DNA from: Achromobacter pestifer
GTDB lineage: Bacteria; Pseudomonadota; Gammaproteobacteria; Burkholderiales; Burkholderiaceae_B
Assembly: GCF_013267355.1 (NCBI RefSeq)
Contig: NZ_CP053985.1
Location: 5,828,001 to 5,892,000, forward strand
Direction of reading: 5' to 3'
DNA length: 64,000 nucleotides
Shown here one piece after another: positions 34,441-43,363 of the stretch. Numbering within the stretch: position 1 is the stretch's first letter; the number at the start of each line of letters is the position of its first letter. The translations under genes and the position numbers were made by a program. The notes under the pieces were generated by a model. The model ran no database searches, was not told the origin of the DNA, and saw nothing but the letters and a program-made list of their open reading frames with translations.

Positions 34441-35880
34441 TCAGTGGCTGGAACCGGCCTGGACCGATAGTTCGTGGTTGCGTGTGCGCACCAGCAGCGC
34501 GCTGAGCGCAGCGGCCAGCCCTGCGATCAAGGCCCCCGCCAGGAAGGTCAGCTGATAGCCGCCATTCAGCGCCAAGGCCGGCGCCGCGCCAGCCGCCGCC
34601 AATCCCGCGCTGCGAGCTGCGGCCAGGCTGGCCAGCACCGCCAGCCCCAGTGCGCCGCCCATCATGAAAGCCGTGTTGACCACGCCCGAGGCCAGGCCGG
34701 ACTGGCTGGGTTCCACGTCGCTCATCGCGGCCAGCAGCATCGGATTGAAGGCCACGCCCGCGCCCAGGCCCAGCAGCAGCATGGCCGGCAGAACGTCGAC
34801 GGCGAAGCTGCCGTCCGCCGGCGCGCGCGCGAACAGCGCCAGCCCCAGCGCGGCAATGAACAGGCCCGTGGCCAGCGGCCCGCGGATGCCAAAGCGCATC
34901 ACCAGCTTGGCCGACAGGCCCAGCGAGAATGCCGCCATGATGAGGTTGGCCGGCAAAAAGGCCAGCCCGACCTCCATGGGGCTGTAGCCCAGCACCAGCT
35001 GCATGTACAACGCCGATACGAAGAACCACGCGAACATGGCCGCGGCCCACAGTACGCCGACAACGTTGGCCGTGGCCACGTTGCGCAGGCGGAACAGCCC
35101 CAGCGGCATCAACGGCGATTCGACGCGCGCCTCGATGGTCAGGAACAGCACCATCAGCGCGGCCGCCGCGCCCAGCAGGGTCAGCGATTGCGCCGACGTC
35201 CAGCCGGCCTCGTTGCCGTTGACCACCGCATACACCGCCAGCATCAGCGAGGCGGTGACGCTGAGCGCCCCGGCCACGTCCAACCGGGCGCCCGCGGCGG
35301 CGGGCGGCGCGGCCGGAATCAGCCGCAGGCACAGCGCATAGACCACCACGCCGATAGGCAGGTTCACCAGGAAGATCCAATGCCAGGACAGCGCGCTGGT
35401 CAGCAGCCCGCCCAGCAGCACGCCGATGCTGCCGCCGCCCGCGCAGACAAAGCCATACACGCCCATGGCGCGCGCCCGTTCCCCGGTTTCGGTGAACAGA
35501 TTCATGATGAGCGACAGCGCCACCGCCGACACCACCGCGCCGCCCAGTCCCTGCGCCGCGCGCGCGCCGATCAGCAGGGCCTGGTTCTGCGCCAGGCCAC
35601 AGGCCAGCGAGGCCACGGTGAAGACCACCAGGCCCACCAGAAACATGCGGCGATGTCCCAGCAGATCGCCCAGCCGCCCGCCCAGCAGCAGGAAGCCGCC
35701 GAAGGTCAGCATGTAGGCATTCACCACCCAGACCAGCGAGGTTTCCGTGAAATGCAGGTCTTCGCGGATGGAGGGCAGGGCGACGTTCACGATGGTGGTG
35801 TCCAGCACGATCATCAACACGCCCAGGCAAAGCACCATCAGCGCCCACCAGCGTTGCTGGCCGTGTATTCCATGCGTCAT
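34441..35880 (-). CDS. MFS drug exporter, DHA2 (EmrB/QacA-like) family
   Basis: 479 residues with 14 likely helices. Helix 1 motif VLMIVLDTTIVNVALPSI is the DHA2 signature with its membrane Asp; loop 2-3 has GGRLGDLLGHRRMFL, and motif C-like AGGGSIGVLLGGLLTSA is at ~150. These export hydrophobic or cationic compounds with proton antiport. The same-strand VOC gene lies 48 bases upstream and may form an operon with it. No adjacent MarR/TetR regulator is seen. Confidence 0.9.
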   Translation of the reverse strand: MTHGIHGQQRWWALMVLCLGVLMIVLDTTIVNVALPSIREDLHFTETSLVWVVNAYMLTFGGFLLLGGRLGDLLGHRRMFLVGLVVFTVASLACGLAQNQALLIGARAAQGLGGAVVSAVALSLIMNLFTETGERARAMGVYGFVCAGGGSIGVLLGGLLTSALSWHWIFLVNLPIGVVVYALCLRLIPAAPPAAAGARLDVAGALSVTASLMLAVYAVVNGNEAGWTSAQSLTLLGAAAALMVLFLTIEARVESPLMPLGLFRLRNVATANVVGVLWAAAMFAWFFVSALYMQLVLGYSPMEVGLAFLPANLIMAAFSLGLSAKLVMRFGIRGPLATGLFIAALGLALFARAPADGSFAVDVLPAMLLLGLGAGVAFNPMLLAAMSDVEPSQSGLASGVVNTAFMMGGALGLAVLASLAAARSAGLAAAGAAPALALNGGYQLTFLAGALIAGLAAALSALLVRTRNHELSVQAGSSH

Positions 35881-35928
35881 CAGTTCTTGCTCCTTGGATG
35901 GCGGCTCGATCCGCCGCCTGGCTTTTTC

Positions 35929-36357
35929 TTAGTGGGAGACGCGCCCGCCGCTGATCATCCAGCGCGTGCCGTAGCGGTCTATCAGCGAGCCATGGGCCTC
36001 GGCCCAGAAGGTCTTCTGCAGCGGCATGGTGATGCTGCCGCCATCCGCCAGCAGGTCGAAGACGCGCTGCGCGTCCGAGACCGTGGGATAGGCCAAAGAC
36101 AGCGCCACGCCCTGCTTGCCTGGGTAGGGATGGCCGGCAGTGGCGTCGCTGCCCATCAGCGTCTGCTCGTCCAGGCCCAGGCGGGCGTGCATGATGCGCC
36201 CCGCGTCTTCCTCGGACAGGGCCGGCATGGCGGCGTCGGGCGGCGCGTCCGCGTAGCGGATCATGGCCTCCATCCGCCCGCCCAGCACGCGCTCGTAGAA
36301 GTGCATGGCCTCGGCGCAATTGCCGTCAAAGCTGAGGTAGGCGGATAGTTGGGGCAT
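35929..36357 (-). CDS. VOC family (PhnB-like glyoxalase) protein
   Basis: 142 residues. MPQLSAYLSFDGNCAEAMHFYERVLGG is the PhnB/DUF1428-like opening; a C-terminal half repeats the beta-alpha-beta-beta-beta module and ends TFWAEAHGSLIDRYGTRWMI, diagnostic of the PhnB type. Function in this subgroup is unclear: fosfomycin-like or glyoxalase-like enzymes, often catalytically unproven. The start is supported by the family N-terminus. It is divergent from the GFA gene. Confidence 0.87.
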   Translation of the reverse strand: MPQLSAYLSFDGNCAEAMHFYERVLGGRMEAMIRYADAPPDAAMPALSEEDAGRIMHARLGLDEQTLMGSDATAGHPYPGKQGVALSLAYPTVSDAQRVFDLLADGGSITMPLQKTFWAEAHGSLIDRYGTRWMISGGRVSH

Positions 36358-36449
36358 GATGTCTCCAGAGTGACGAGCGGACCGCGCCATGACGGCCGGC
36401 GCCGCTCTATGATGGAAGCCCGACCCGACGTTAACGAAGGAGCCCGGCC

Positions 36450-36794
36450 ATGCTGAAAGGAAGCTGCCATTGCGGACAGATCGCGTTCGAAGTCGATGGC
36501 GAACCGTCCCAGGTACTGGAATGCAATTGCTCGCACTGCAGCCGCAAAGGCTATCTGCTGTGGTTCGTGCCCCGCGCCAGCGTGCGTCTCACCACGCCCG
36601 CCAGCGGCATGTCGACCTACCGGTTCAACAAGCACGTGATTTCACACCACTTCTGCGCCAATTGCGGCTGCGCGCCATTCGGCTTCGGCGTGGGTCCCAA
36701 GGGCGAAGAGACAGCGGCGGTGAACGTGCGCTGCCTGGAAAACGTGGATCTGAACGCCTGGCCCCGCATTCCGTACGACGGCCGCAGCATCTGA
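36450..36794 (+). CDS. GFA (glutathione-dependent formaldehyde-activating) family protein
   Basis: 114 residues with the zinc-binding pattern of the GFA/CENP-V fold: CHCGQIAFE (residues 6-8), CNCSHCSRKG (~27-32) and FCANCGCAPFG (~70-75). The original family member was reported to add formaldehyde to glutathione; most members have unknown substrates. Good ribosome site AAGGAGCCC. It stands divergent from the VOC gene and upstream of a carboxymuconolactone-decarboxylase-like gene. Confidence 0.9.
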   Translation: MLKGSCHCGQIAFEVDGEPSQVLECNCSHCSRKGYLLWFVPRASVRLTTPASGMSTYRFNKHVISHHFCANCGCAPFGFGVGPKGEETAAVNVRCLENVDLNAWPRIPYDGRSI

Positions 36795-36900
36795 GCGCCG
36801 CGAACCGCGCTACATCATAGGGCAAGCGCGTGCCGCGCGATATGGCGAGCGCGTGACATGTCTTTTCATCGAATTGAACTAGTTTTCAGGGAAGCGCCGC

Positions 36901-37308
36901 ATGAGCACCGTAAAACTGCTGTCCGACGACGACGTCCGCAAAAATCCGCAAGCCTGGGCCGTGTTCGAGGACATCCGCGCCACGCGCAAGTCGGACTTCG
37001 TCAACAACTTCTGGCGCGTCCTGGCCAACGATCCGCCGCAGCTGGAGCGGGTCTGGGGCCAGCTCAAGCTAGTCATGATGGCGGACGGCGAACTCTCGCC
37101 GCTGGTGCGCGAAATGATCTATATCGCCGTGTCCACCGCCAACGGCTGCACCTACTGCATCCATTCCCACACCGCCGCCGCCCGCGCCAAGGGCATGACC
37201 GACGGCCAGCATGCCGAACTGCTGGGCGTGATCGGCATGGCCGCGCAGACCAACGCCATGGTCACCGCCATGCAGGTGCCCGTCGACGAGGCATTCATCG
37301 TGAAATAG
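36901..37308 (+). CDS. carboxymuconolactone decarboxylase/AhpD-like protein
   Basis: 135 residues. The CMD-domain helix with the redox CxxC-H motif CTYCIHSHTAAARAKG (~residues 80-95) marks an AhpD-type alkylhydroperoxidase-like protein. ELSPLVREMIYIAVSTANG precedes it, as usual. It is likely a thiol-based peroxidase helper or a general redox protein. Nine bases separate it from the LON-domain gene downstream, so they are cotranscribed. Confidence 0.9.
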   Translation: MSTVKLLSDDDVRKNPQAWAVFEDIRATRKSDFVNNFWRVLANDPPQLERVWGQLKLVMMADGELSPLVREMIYIAVSTANGCTYCIHSHTAAARAKGMTDGQHAELLGVIGMAAQTNAMVTAMQVPVDEAFIVK

Positions 37309-37317
37309 GAGGCCGCC

Positions 37318-37929
37318 ATGTCTCTGATCCCGCTGTTTCCGCTATCCAACGCGCTGTTTCCCGCCGGCGTGCTGCACCTGCGCATCTTCGAGGTGCGCTA
37401 CCTGGACATGATCCGCCGCTGCATCGCGGACGGCAGCGAATTCGGCGTGGTCGGCCTGTTGTCGGGCCAGGAGGTCCGCACCCCCGAAGGCACGGAGACC
37501 CTGGCCCCCGTGGGCACCATGGCGCGCATCGACGCCTGGGACGCACCCATGCCGGCCCTGCTGGAACTGCGCTGCGTCGGCACCAGCCGCTTCCGGCTGC
37601 TTTCCAGCGAGGTGGCAAAATACGGCCTTTGGATGGGCCAGGCCGAGCCCATCCCCGACGACCCGCCCGCGCCCGTGCCGGCCGCCATGCAGCCCAGCGC
37701 CGACGCGCTGGGACGCTTGGTGGCCCAATGGCAGCAAGACGGCGTGTCTCCTGAAAGAATGCCCCTGGGCCCGCCATTCCGGCTGGACGACAGCGGCTGG
37801 GTCGCGGATCGCTGGTGCGAACTGCTGCCGCTGCCGCCGGACGACAAGGTCACCTTGCTGGGCATGACGGACCCGGTGGCGCGGCTGGCGGCCATTCAGG
37901 ACGTGCTGCGGGGACAGGGGCTGGCTTAG
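37318..37929 (+). CDS. LON substrate-binding (N-terminal) domain protein
   Basis: 203 residues, all matching the Lon N-terminal domain: LIPLFPLSNALFPAGVLHLRIFEVRYLDMI at the start is diagnostic, followed by the beta-rich half and a C-terminal helical bundle ending VARLAAIQDVLRGQG. It lacks the AAA+ and protease domains of Lon, so it may act as an adaptor or protein-binding module. Cotranscribed with the AhpD-like gene. Confidence 0.9.
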   Translation: MSLIPLFPLSNALFPAGVLHLRIFEVRYLDMIRRCIADGSEFGVVGLLSGQEVRTPEGTETLAPVGTMARIDAWDAPMPALLELRCVGTSRFRLLSSEVAKYGLWMGQAEPIPDDPPAPVPAAMQPSADALGRLVAQWQQDGVSPERMPLGPPFRLDDSGWVADRWCELLPLPPDDKVTLLGMTDPVARLAAIQDVLRGQGLA

Positions 37930-37989
37930 GGCAGATGCAAGGGGCCTCGTATTGCGTACGGGGCCAGGACGTAACCGTATTTGGACACC

Positions 37990-38829
37990 ATGGAAATCAG
38001 GATAGACGAGGGCCTGCGCGCCTATATAGACCCCTTGACCGACGACGAACGCGAGGCGCTGGAGCGCAGCCTGCTGGCCGAAGGCTGTCGCGATGCCCTG
38101 GTGCTGTGGGGCGACTTGCTGGTCGACGGCCACAACCGCCATGCGCTCTGCATGAAGCACGGCATCCCTTTCGAGACACGGCAGAACACCTCGTTCAAAT
38201 CCGTGGAGGACGTGCATCTCTGGATGATCGAGAACCACCTGGGCCGGCGCAGCGTGTCGGATTTCCAGCGCGGGGTGCTGGCGCTGCGCAAGAAGGAAAT
38301 CCTGCAAGCGCGCACCGCCTCGGCGCCCGCGCCTGACGATCCGCCCTGGGACGAAGATTCCGGCGAACCGCCGCCGCTGCCGGCCGCAGTCGTGTCGCAG
38401 GCGCTGAGCCGGCAGGCGCTGGCTCGGGCTGCGCGTATCAGCAGCAATACCTTGGGGCAGATCGAGAAGATCCAGAAGGCTGCGGCGCCGGAATTGGTGC
38501 GGGCGGTGAAGGATGGGGCTATCTCCATCAACGCTGCGGCAGCGGTGGCGACGTTGCCGCCCGAGCGGCAGGCTGCGGCCGTGGCTGGCGGCCGGAAGGA
38601 GTTACAGCAGGCCGCCCGCGAAGTCCGTCAGGCCAAGGCTCCGCCGCCGCGGGAGGCAGTGCCGGATATTCCTATCGAGAATATTGCTGATTTGCCGGCG
38701 GAGGTGGCGCGGTTACGGGAGTTGCTGACCCGGCTGACGGACGAAAGGGATCAGCTTAAGAAGAAGGTGATGCATTTGACGGTGGCGCTGGCTGAGGCGA
38801 GGAACGCGTCGGGGGGAGGGGATGATTGA
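37990..38829 (+). CDS. ParB/Spo0J-like DNA-binding protein, stand-alone
   Basis: 279 residues. The N-terminal ~90 resemble a ParB nuclease/CTPase-like fold (LLVDGHNRHALCMKHGIPF, analogous to the DGHHR-type motif), the middle holds an HTH-like region (LARAARISSNTLGQIEKIQ) and IEKIQKAAAPELVRAVKDGAISI, and the C-terminus is a coiled coil (AEVARLRELLTRLTDERDQLK). No ParA is adjacent, so it is not a standard partition locus; similar proteins are annotated as plasmid-related regulators. The ATG was chosen over an upstream TTG. It borders the AT-richer region that follows. Confidence 0.8.
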   Translation: MEIRIDEGLRAYIDPLTDDEREALERSLLAEGCRDALVLWGDLLVDGHNRHALCMKHGIPFETRQNTSFKSVEDVHLWMIENHLGRRSVSDFQRGVLALRKKEILQARTASAPAPDDPPWDEDSGEPPPLPAAVVSQALSRQALARAARISSNTLGQIEKIQKAAAPELVRAVKDGAISINAAAAVATLPPERQAAAVAGGRKELQQAAREVRQAKAPPPREAVPDIPIENIADLPAEVARLRELLTRLTDERDQLKKKVMHLTVALAEARNASGGGDD

Positions 38830-39069
38830 CGGCTTGGGTGGCGTAGGGGGCGGGAACTGATTGCCAAGCACAAGCTTTGGACCGGGGCATTAGTCAGCAC
38901 GGAGGAAGGTTCCAGCGGATAGTCGCATTGTGGTAGTTATCGTGACTGAAGAGAGTCTGACTGATGAAATGCGCCACTTCCTTGATTACCACGGTCGGAG
39001 GCGGCGCCCGCCGTCAATCTGATGCAGGTTTCAGCCTCAAGCAACCTACCTTTTCCTGTTCTCGAGAAA
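38830..39069. other. intergenic region entering AT-richer segment
   Basis: About 240 bases after the ParB-like gene. A short GTG frame at 38944-39021 (VTEESLTDEMRHFLDYHGRR...) ends before the next gene; its protein-like composition hints at the tail of a lost gene, but it is too short to call. Base composition drops from about two-thirds GC here onward. Confidence 0.35.
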
Positions 39070-39369
39070 ATGACAAATACCGACCTACCGATCAATCCAT
39101 CCGAGCTGGTGATCCATCTCGAACGACCTATGGATCAGTTGCCCCTCGACGGCCCTTCAGCCAGAGAAATTGTGATCGCTGGTCTAAAGTGGCCAACGGA
39201 ATATTGGCCTCAGTTGGCATTGGCCTGGCTTGAAGAAGGACTTTCCATTGATGAGGAGATAGCCGCTCTGCTCCTGGCGGTCTCTCGCCAGCGTGTTTTC
39301 CCTCAGCGCCTCAGGCATCAAGCATTCGCCATGGCGAGGCGGTGGCAAAAGAAAAGACCCTTGCCCTAG
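39070..39369 (+). CDS. hypothetical protein, possible immunity-like
   Basis: 99 residues starting MTNTDLPINPSELVIHLERPMDQL. The segment IVIAGLKWPTEYWPQLALAWLEEGLSIDEEIAALLLAV (landmarks KWPTEYWP and GLSIDEEIA) is a compact helical design like many small immunity or regulatory proteins; the tail is basic (ARRWQKKRPLP). No signal peptide. The frame is open further upstream, but the ATG at 39070 gives the cleaner N-terminus. It is the first of four small genes in the AT-richer region. Function unknown. Confidence 0.6.
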   Translation: MTNTDLPINPSELVIHLERPMDQLPLDGPSAREIVIAGLKWPTEYWPQLALAWLEEGLSIDEEIAALLLAVSRQRVFPQRLRHQAFAMARRWQKKRPLP

Positions 39370-39739
39370 TTTTGAGATTCGTCTTTCTGTATAGCGGACA
39401 GAGAAACGGAAATGGCGCAGCAATACAGGCAGCAAGGGCATGTCGCTTCTGGCAAACGCGAAGGGCTGCCAGGGTCGAAAGCAGTCGTCGTGCTTATTGC
39501 GGGCTATTCACCAAACACTTGCTAAAAAGGGTGTCAACCTAAAATTTCACTAGTTCAGAGCTGAGAAATTGTAGTTTGAAATCCTCTCCAAGGGATAAGA
39601 CTGGAGCTAAGCACGCGCTGATGACCTATCAATCAAAAGCCAGGCTCGTCCTTTACAGAAAACCATTGATTAAGAGTGATTTTCCCCGAGATTTGCGGAA
39701 ATATCTTAATATATCATATATTAAATTCGCGAGGCAAAA
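39370..39739. other. AT-rich non-coding stretch
   Basis: About 370 bases without a convincing gene. The 3' half is markedly AT-rich (around 39690-39730, with ATATATCATATATTAAATT-like sequence) and could hold the promoter of the next gene. Short frames lack ribosome sites. It may contain remnants of a decayed gene. Confidence 0.4.
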
Positions 39740-40192
39740 GTGGAAGAAATTTCGATCAAGTGGGAGCCCGTAAATACGGTTCCGTTGCGGGATATCGAAA
39801 AAGCGATCGGCCCTCTGGTTTTCAATAGGGGAGGGGTTTCTATTATGAAAAATGGAACTCTTCTTTTTATTAAGAAATCTGACGATGATTGCAAAAATGC
39901 ATGTTTGGCATTGAGCGAGGCTAAGTATTTGACCGATTTTAGGGTCAAGCACATCTCCGACGGGAATTTTTTAGTAGCCTTGCACGGAGCAATAGGAGTT
40001 TTTGTCGGAAGAGGGGAGCTGTCGGAAAATATCGAAGAAATAAAAACCAGAATGGACGAGCTGAAATTCCCCGGTGAAGACCTGATCGTTCCACAAGGAT
40101 GGGCGGAGGAGGATTTTTTGGCAGGATTGTACGGCAGGGGGAAACTGCAGAGAGATATTCGTGAACAGAATTTTTATGCTCGTATAGATTGA
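39740..40192 (+). CDS. hypothetical protein, possible immunity protein
   Basis: 150 residues from a GTG start that follows GAGG. Acidic and mixed alpha/beta, without signal peptide: VNTVPLRDIEKAIGPLVFNRGG, then FRVKHISDGNFLVALHGAIGVFVGRGEL and a C-terminal YGRGKLQRDIREQNFY. Composition is Lys/Asn/Ile rich, clearly unlike the GC-rich chromosome. It lies two genes upstream of a SUKH protein, so an immunity role against a toxin is plausible, but no family was recognised. Confidence 0.65.
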   Translation: MEEISIKWEPVNTVPLRDIEKAIGPLVFNRGGVSIMKNGTLLFIKKSDDDCKNACLALSEAKYLTDFRVKHISDGNFLVALHGAIGVFVGRGELSENIEEIKTRMDELKFPGEDLIVPQGWAEEDFLAGLYGRGKLQRDIREQNFYARID

Positions 40193-40335
40193 GAATATTA
40201 ATGGTTGGCGAAATTTTAAAAAATTGAAACGGAATCAATGTGTAAGACCGTCGCGGACAAAATTGCTTGTGTAGTTCTTAGTAAGATGGTGTTGAGCTTG
40301 GAAGGAAGAGCAATGAAGAGCGGCGCACTGACACG

Positions 40336-40608
40336 ATGCGATATTTAAAGGTGAGGTGGATTCACGAGTATTTGGACGAGCCTTTATTGATCTATAGCGA
40401 GATAGACGTTGATGGATTCGAGGTGAGGAAGGTGGATGTGCTGCGAGATGGACGAATGCACTTCGCCGATGGAGGTTGTAGCGAGGGAGGGTGCGGGCTA
40501 AGTAAAGAGCCGCTTCCGAGCAATGATGAAATCTCTAGTGATAAGCAATTTGAATTGAAGGAGATATCGAGAGACGATTTTAATAAAATATGGTCGAAAA
40601 AAATCTAA
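40336..40608 (+). CDS. DUF6881-like small protein
   Basis: 90 residues. The opening MRYLKVRWIHEYLDEPLLIYSEID, then FEVRKVDVLRDGRMHFADGG and LPSNDEISSDKQFELKEIS follow the layout of the DUF6881 family (MKYIKVxWxHxxxDEPxxxYSExD, DGR, PSxxEI). The family is common beside SMI1/KNR4 and other immunity genes in polymorphic toxin loci, so an immunity function is suspected. It precedes the SUKH gene by 20 bases on the same strand. Confidence 0.7.
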   Translation: MRYLKVRWIHEYLDEPLLIYSEIDVDGFEVRKVDVLRDGRMHFADGGCSEGGCGLSKEPLPSNDEISSDKQFELKEISRDDFNKIWSKKI

Positions 40609-40628
40609 GGTGTTCAAGAGGAGGGTAA

Positions 40629-41036
40629 ATGGATTCCCTTGACAAGAAAGATTGGACGGGGGGCGTCGGCGCCTCGGCTTCAGCCCTAAGCCAATTGCAG
40701 AAATTGGCACATGCAGAAATCCCCAGTGGTTACTACGAATTCCTCGCTGTGAGCGACGGAGGCGAAGGGCCTCTACCGGTTGCACCCTATAACGCGTGCT
40801 TGGATAACGTTGGGATGATGCTGCGCGAGGTGTCCGACAGGTGGCATCAAGAGTGGGTCACTGAGGGTTTCTTCCCAATAGGTGGAAACGGTGCGGGTGA
40901 ACTCATCGGCTTCGATTTAAGAAATCCTGCGCCGTTCGCGATTATCTACGTTGATATGATCGCAGGTGTGGATAGTGCCGAGGTGATTGCGCTGAACTGG
41001 GAAAAATTCAGTGAGTTGCTAGGACGCCAGAGTTGA
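40629..41036 (+). CDS. SMI1/KNR4 (SUKH) family immunity protein
   Basis: 135 residues with the SUKH core: IPSGYYEFLAVSDGGEGPLP (the usual LPxxYxxFLxxxNGG motif, ~33-52), GFFPIGGNGAGELIGFDLRN (~83-102) and a C-terminal IALNWEKFSELL. SUKH proteins are the largest class of immunity proteins to contact-dependent and polymorphic toxins. It is cotranscribed with the DUF6881-like gene. No toxin gene is present in the window, so this is an orphan immunity gene. Confidence 0.85.
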   Translation: MDSLDKKDWTGGVGASASALSQLQKLAHAEIPSGYYEFLAVSDGGEGPLPVAPYNACLDNVGMMLREVSDRWHQEWVTEGFFPIGGNGAGELIGFDLRNPAPFAIIYVDMIAGVDSAEVIALNWEKFSELLGRQS

Positions 41037-41112
41037 AATCCGCGTTATTGTGGAAAAAAGGTAACGAATTTCAATTCTGAAAAAGTGCGATCCGGAATGT
41101 TCTTGCGCAGAT

Positions 41113-41150
41113 AAAAAAAGCCCCTGCTCGAATATGCGGCCGGGGCTTGT
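41113..41150 (-). terminator. Rho-independent terminator for the leftward small gene
   Basis: On the minus strand CAAGCCCC ... GGGGCTTTTTTTATC: stem AAGCCCC/GGGGCTT (41119-41125 and 41143-41149) with a seven-base T-run. It lies about 65 bases past the stop at 41213 and separates it from the convergent SUKH gene. Confidence 0.85.
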
Positions 41151-41212
41151 ATTGCGGCACTAGCTGTAGACCGAAGAATGCCAAAGAATACACGCTGGTC
41201 GTAGTTTTACAT

Positions 41213-41548
41213 CTAACGCACTCTTGGTATGCCTGGGAGACGGTCCTCGTGAGACTCGCCCAGGAGGATTAAATCGAAGGTCATATAAAGCGTGCCCGCC
41301 ATCTGACTGACAAGGGCACTATCTTGCGAGTACGGGGCTTCGTTCTCAAGGATCTTGGCTGTGATGTAGAGGTCGTTGATGATATTTCGCGGCAACTGCT
41401 CAGCTCCCCTCAGTAGCCTCGCCAGCTCTCTGGATGCTTTATCCAGACGCTCGAATGCCTGCCGCTTGATCTCTTTGGTAGTTTGCAGCGCCATGACAAA
41501 TTCTGCTCCACTACTCCGCAAATCTGCTGCTACGTCTTCAATAGTCAT
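41213..41548 (-). CDS. hypothetical small helical protein
   Basis: 111 residues, predicted mostly helical: MTIEDVAADLRSSGAEFVMALQ, ERLDKASRELARLLRGAEQLP, and a C-terminal QMAGTLYMTFDLILLG. There is no signal peptide. The spacing and the good terminator downstream support a real gene. It faces the immunity-like cluster; whether it belongs to it is unknown. No family recognised. Confidence 0.65.
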   Translation of the reverse strand: MTIEDVAADLRSSGAEFVMALQTTKEIKRQAFERLDKASRELARLLRGAEQLPRNIINDLYITAKILENEAPYSQDSALVSQMAGTLYMTFDLILLGESHEDRLPGIPRVR

Positions 41549-41705
41549 AAATTCTCTCCAGACCCCAATGTTTGGTCAAGATATCCGGCTATCATTTTTA
41601 TCGCAATTTGTTGTCTGGCAGCCATTTTTTTCCCATCATGCTTCTTTCCTCCGGGAGAGCATACTCGACGGCATTAATTTCCCGTCTGTCTAGAGACGCT
41701 TCAAA

Positions 41706-42341
41706 TCAAGCGAAAGCGGGCTTGTCGCCATCGCTATTGGGCTTGTTCACCCCCACGTTGGCCCGCATCAGCCGTTCAGGGTGCCTCACCAGTTCCGTCA
41801 CCAACGCTGCCACGCTCTTGCGCGATACTTCGGTGCCCCTGAATGGCTCGTCCCGGCCGGTGATCTCGTAGTCCACTTCGTCCTCGTCCTGCAGCCAGGC
41901 AGCGCGCAAGATGGTGTAGTCGGTATCGGATGCCTCGATCAGATCCGCCGACTTGCGGTAAGGCGTCAGATACTGACCGATCTCGTGGCGGTTCCATTCG
42001 CCGAACTGACCAGGCACTTCGTCATAGATGCCCAGCGAGTTCACGATGATCAGGCGCTTGACGCCCTTGGACCTCATCACCGCCAGGATGTGCGCAGTCT
42101 GTTTGTCCACGTCCCCCGCGAGATTGGCATAGACCACATCCTGCCCCTCCATCAACTGGGGCAGCAGCTTCTTGTCCATCACGTCGCCGATGGCGATCCT
42201 GGCGTTGCTGGGTTCCGCGCCGGTGAGCTTCTTGGGATCGCGCACCAGCAGGGTCTGTTCGATATTCTGGCGTTCGCCCAGCATCCGTACGACCCAGCGG
42301 GCAATCTGGCCGCTCGCGCCCAGGATCAATACCTTGGTCAT
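41706..42341 (-). CDS. NAD(P)-binding oxidoreductase (NmrA/SDR-like)
   Basis: 211 residues. An N-terminal Rossmann motif [15 protein letters not shown] (~residues 8-22) is followed by NAD(P)H-binding protein features VYANLAGD and [13 protein letters not shown]. This YwnB/NAD(P)H-binding type includes quinone or flavin reductases and regulators. The start [11 protein letters not shown] is unambiguous. It lies 101 bases downstream of the alpha/beta hydrolase on the same strand, both divergent from a LysR gene. Confidence 0.88.
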   Translation of the reverse strand: MTKVLILGASGQIARWVVRMLGERQNIEQTLLVRDPKKLTGAEPSNARIAIGDVMDKKLLPQLMEGQDVVYANLAGDVDKQTAHILAVMRSKGVKRLIIVNSLGIYDEVPGQFGEWNRHEIGQYLTPYRKSADLIEASDTDYTILRAAWLQDEDEVDYEITGRDEPFRGTEVSRKSVAALVTELVRHPERLMRANVGVNKPNSDGDKPAFA

Positions 42342-42442
42342 GTTGTTCCTCTCCAAATGAATCGGCCCAGCCGTCTCCGGCAAGGCCGATGGCTTGTTCT
42401 CGCAGACAGCCGCGGAGCCGCAGGCTCGCGCTCTGCCCGCGT

Positions 42443-43363
42443 TTACAGGTTTTCCTGATAGAAGGGGATCAGCTTGGCCAACGCCTGGCCGACCGGCTCG
42501 GGCTTGTCGTACAGGTCGTAATGCGACCAGCCTTCGACCACTACCAATTCCTTCTTCTTCGAGGCGGCGCGGCCGATGATCTCGCAGCCGTCGCGGTAAG
42601 CGCCAAAAGCCCCGACCTGATCGCCGACCACCACCATCAGGGGCTGCGTCAACAAGGTCTCGCAAAGGTGAAAAGCATCCCAGCCTATGGCCGCGGACTG
42701 GTGCGAGAACAGCGCACGGTTCAGGCCATTGGGCGCGCGGCCACGGTCACTGCGGTAGTACTCGGTGGCGCCCAGCACGTCAATTTCCTTGATGCCCGCT
42801 TCCTTGGCAGCTTCGGGCGAAGGCGGCAGCAGGTCGTCCACGCGCAGCGCGGCCCCCCGGGCCTCTGCCGTGCGCTGTTTGGCCATGGCCTCCAACGCGC
42901 CGATCGGATCAAAGCCGCTGAAGCCTTCGCGCATCAGACGGCCATAGTTGGCGCCCGTGACGGTGCCCACGGCCTTGATCCGGCGCTCGGTCATGGCGGC
43001 GTTGATGGAGTACCCGCCGCCTCCGCAAATGCCCAGCACGCCGATGCGTTCTTCGTCCACATAGGGCAGCGTTACCAGGTAGTCGCACACCACCCGGAAG
43101 TCCTCGACGCGCAGCGTGGGGTCTTCGGTGAAACGCGGTTCGCCGCCACTGACGCCCTGGAAGCTGGCATCGAAGACGATAACGACGAAACCTGCCTTGG
43201 CCAGGGCCTCGCCGTAGACATTGCCCGAGGTCTGCTCCTTGCAGCTTCCTATGGGGTGCGCACTGATGATCGCCGGGTACTTCCTGGTTTTGTCGAAATC
43301 CGGCGGGAAGTGCAGGTCCGCCGCAATGTCCCAGTAGGTGTGCTTGATCTTGACGCTTTGCAT
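42443..43363 (-). CDS. alpha/beta hydrolase (dienelactone-hydrolase-like)
   Basis: 306 residues. The sequence [21 protein letters not shown] and the nucleophile elbow [12 protein letters not shown] (~residue 110) with Cys at the usual Ser position, a GxCxG motif typical of DLH-like and YcjY/UPF0255-type hydrolases; the late His lies in [12 protein letters not shown] (~280). It hydrolyses an ester or lactone of unknown identity. The start MQSVKIKH follows AGGAG well. It is divergent from a LysR regulator. Confidence 0.88.
   Translation of the reverse strand: MQSVKIKHTYWDIAADLHFPPDFDKTRKYPAIISAHPIGSCKEQTSGNVYGEALAKAGFVVIVFDASFQGVSGGEPRFTEDPTLRVEDFRVVCDYLVTLPYVDEERIGVLGICGGGGYSINAAMTERRIKAVGTVTGANYGRLMREGFSGFDPIGALEAMAKQRTAEARGAALRVDDLLPPSPEAAKEAGIKEIDVLGATEYYRSDRGRAPNGLNRALFSHQSAAIGWDAFHLCETLLTQPLMVVVGDQVGAFGAYRDGCEIIGRAASKKKELVVVEGWSHYDLYDKPEPVGQALAKLIPFYQENL

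Noticed and set aside
34316-36348. long frames on both strands over the DHA2 exporter
   Set aside because: Shadow frames; the exporter and VOC frames carry the signatures.
38944-39021. short frame VTEESLTDEMRHFLDYHG
   Set aside because: Too short and without a ribosome site; may be the tail of a lost gene.
39576-39773. 65-codon basic frame
   Set aside because: No ribosome site, basic and AT-driven composition, overlaps the start of the better gene at 39740.
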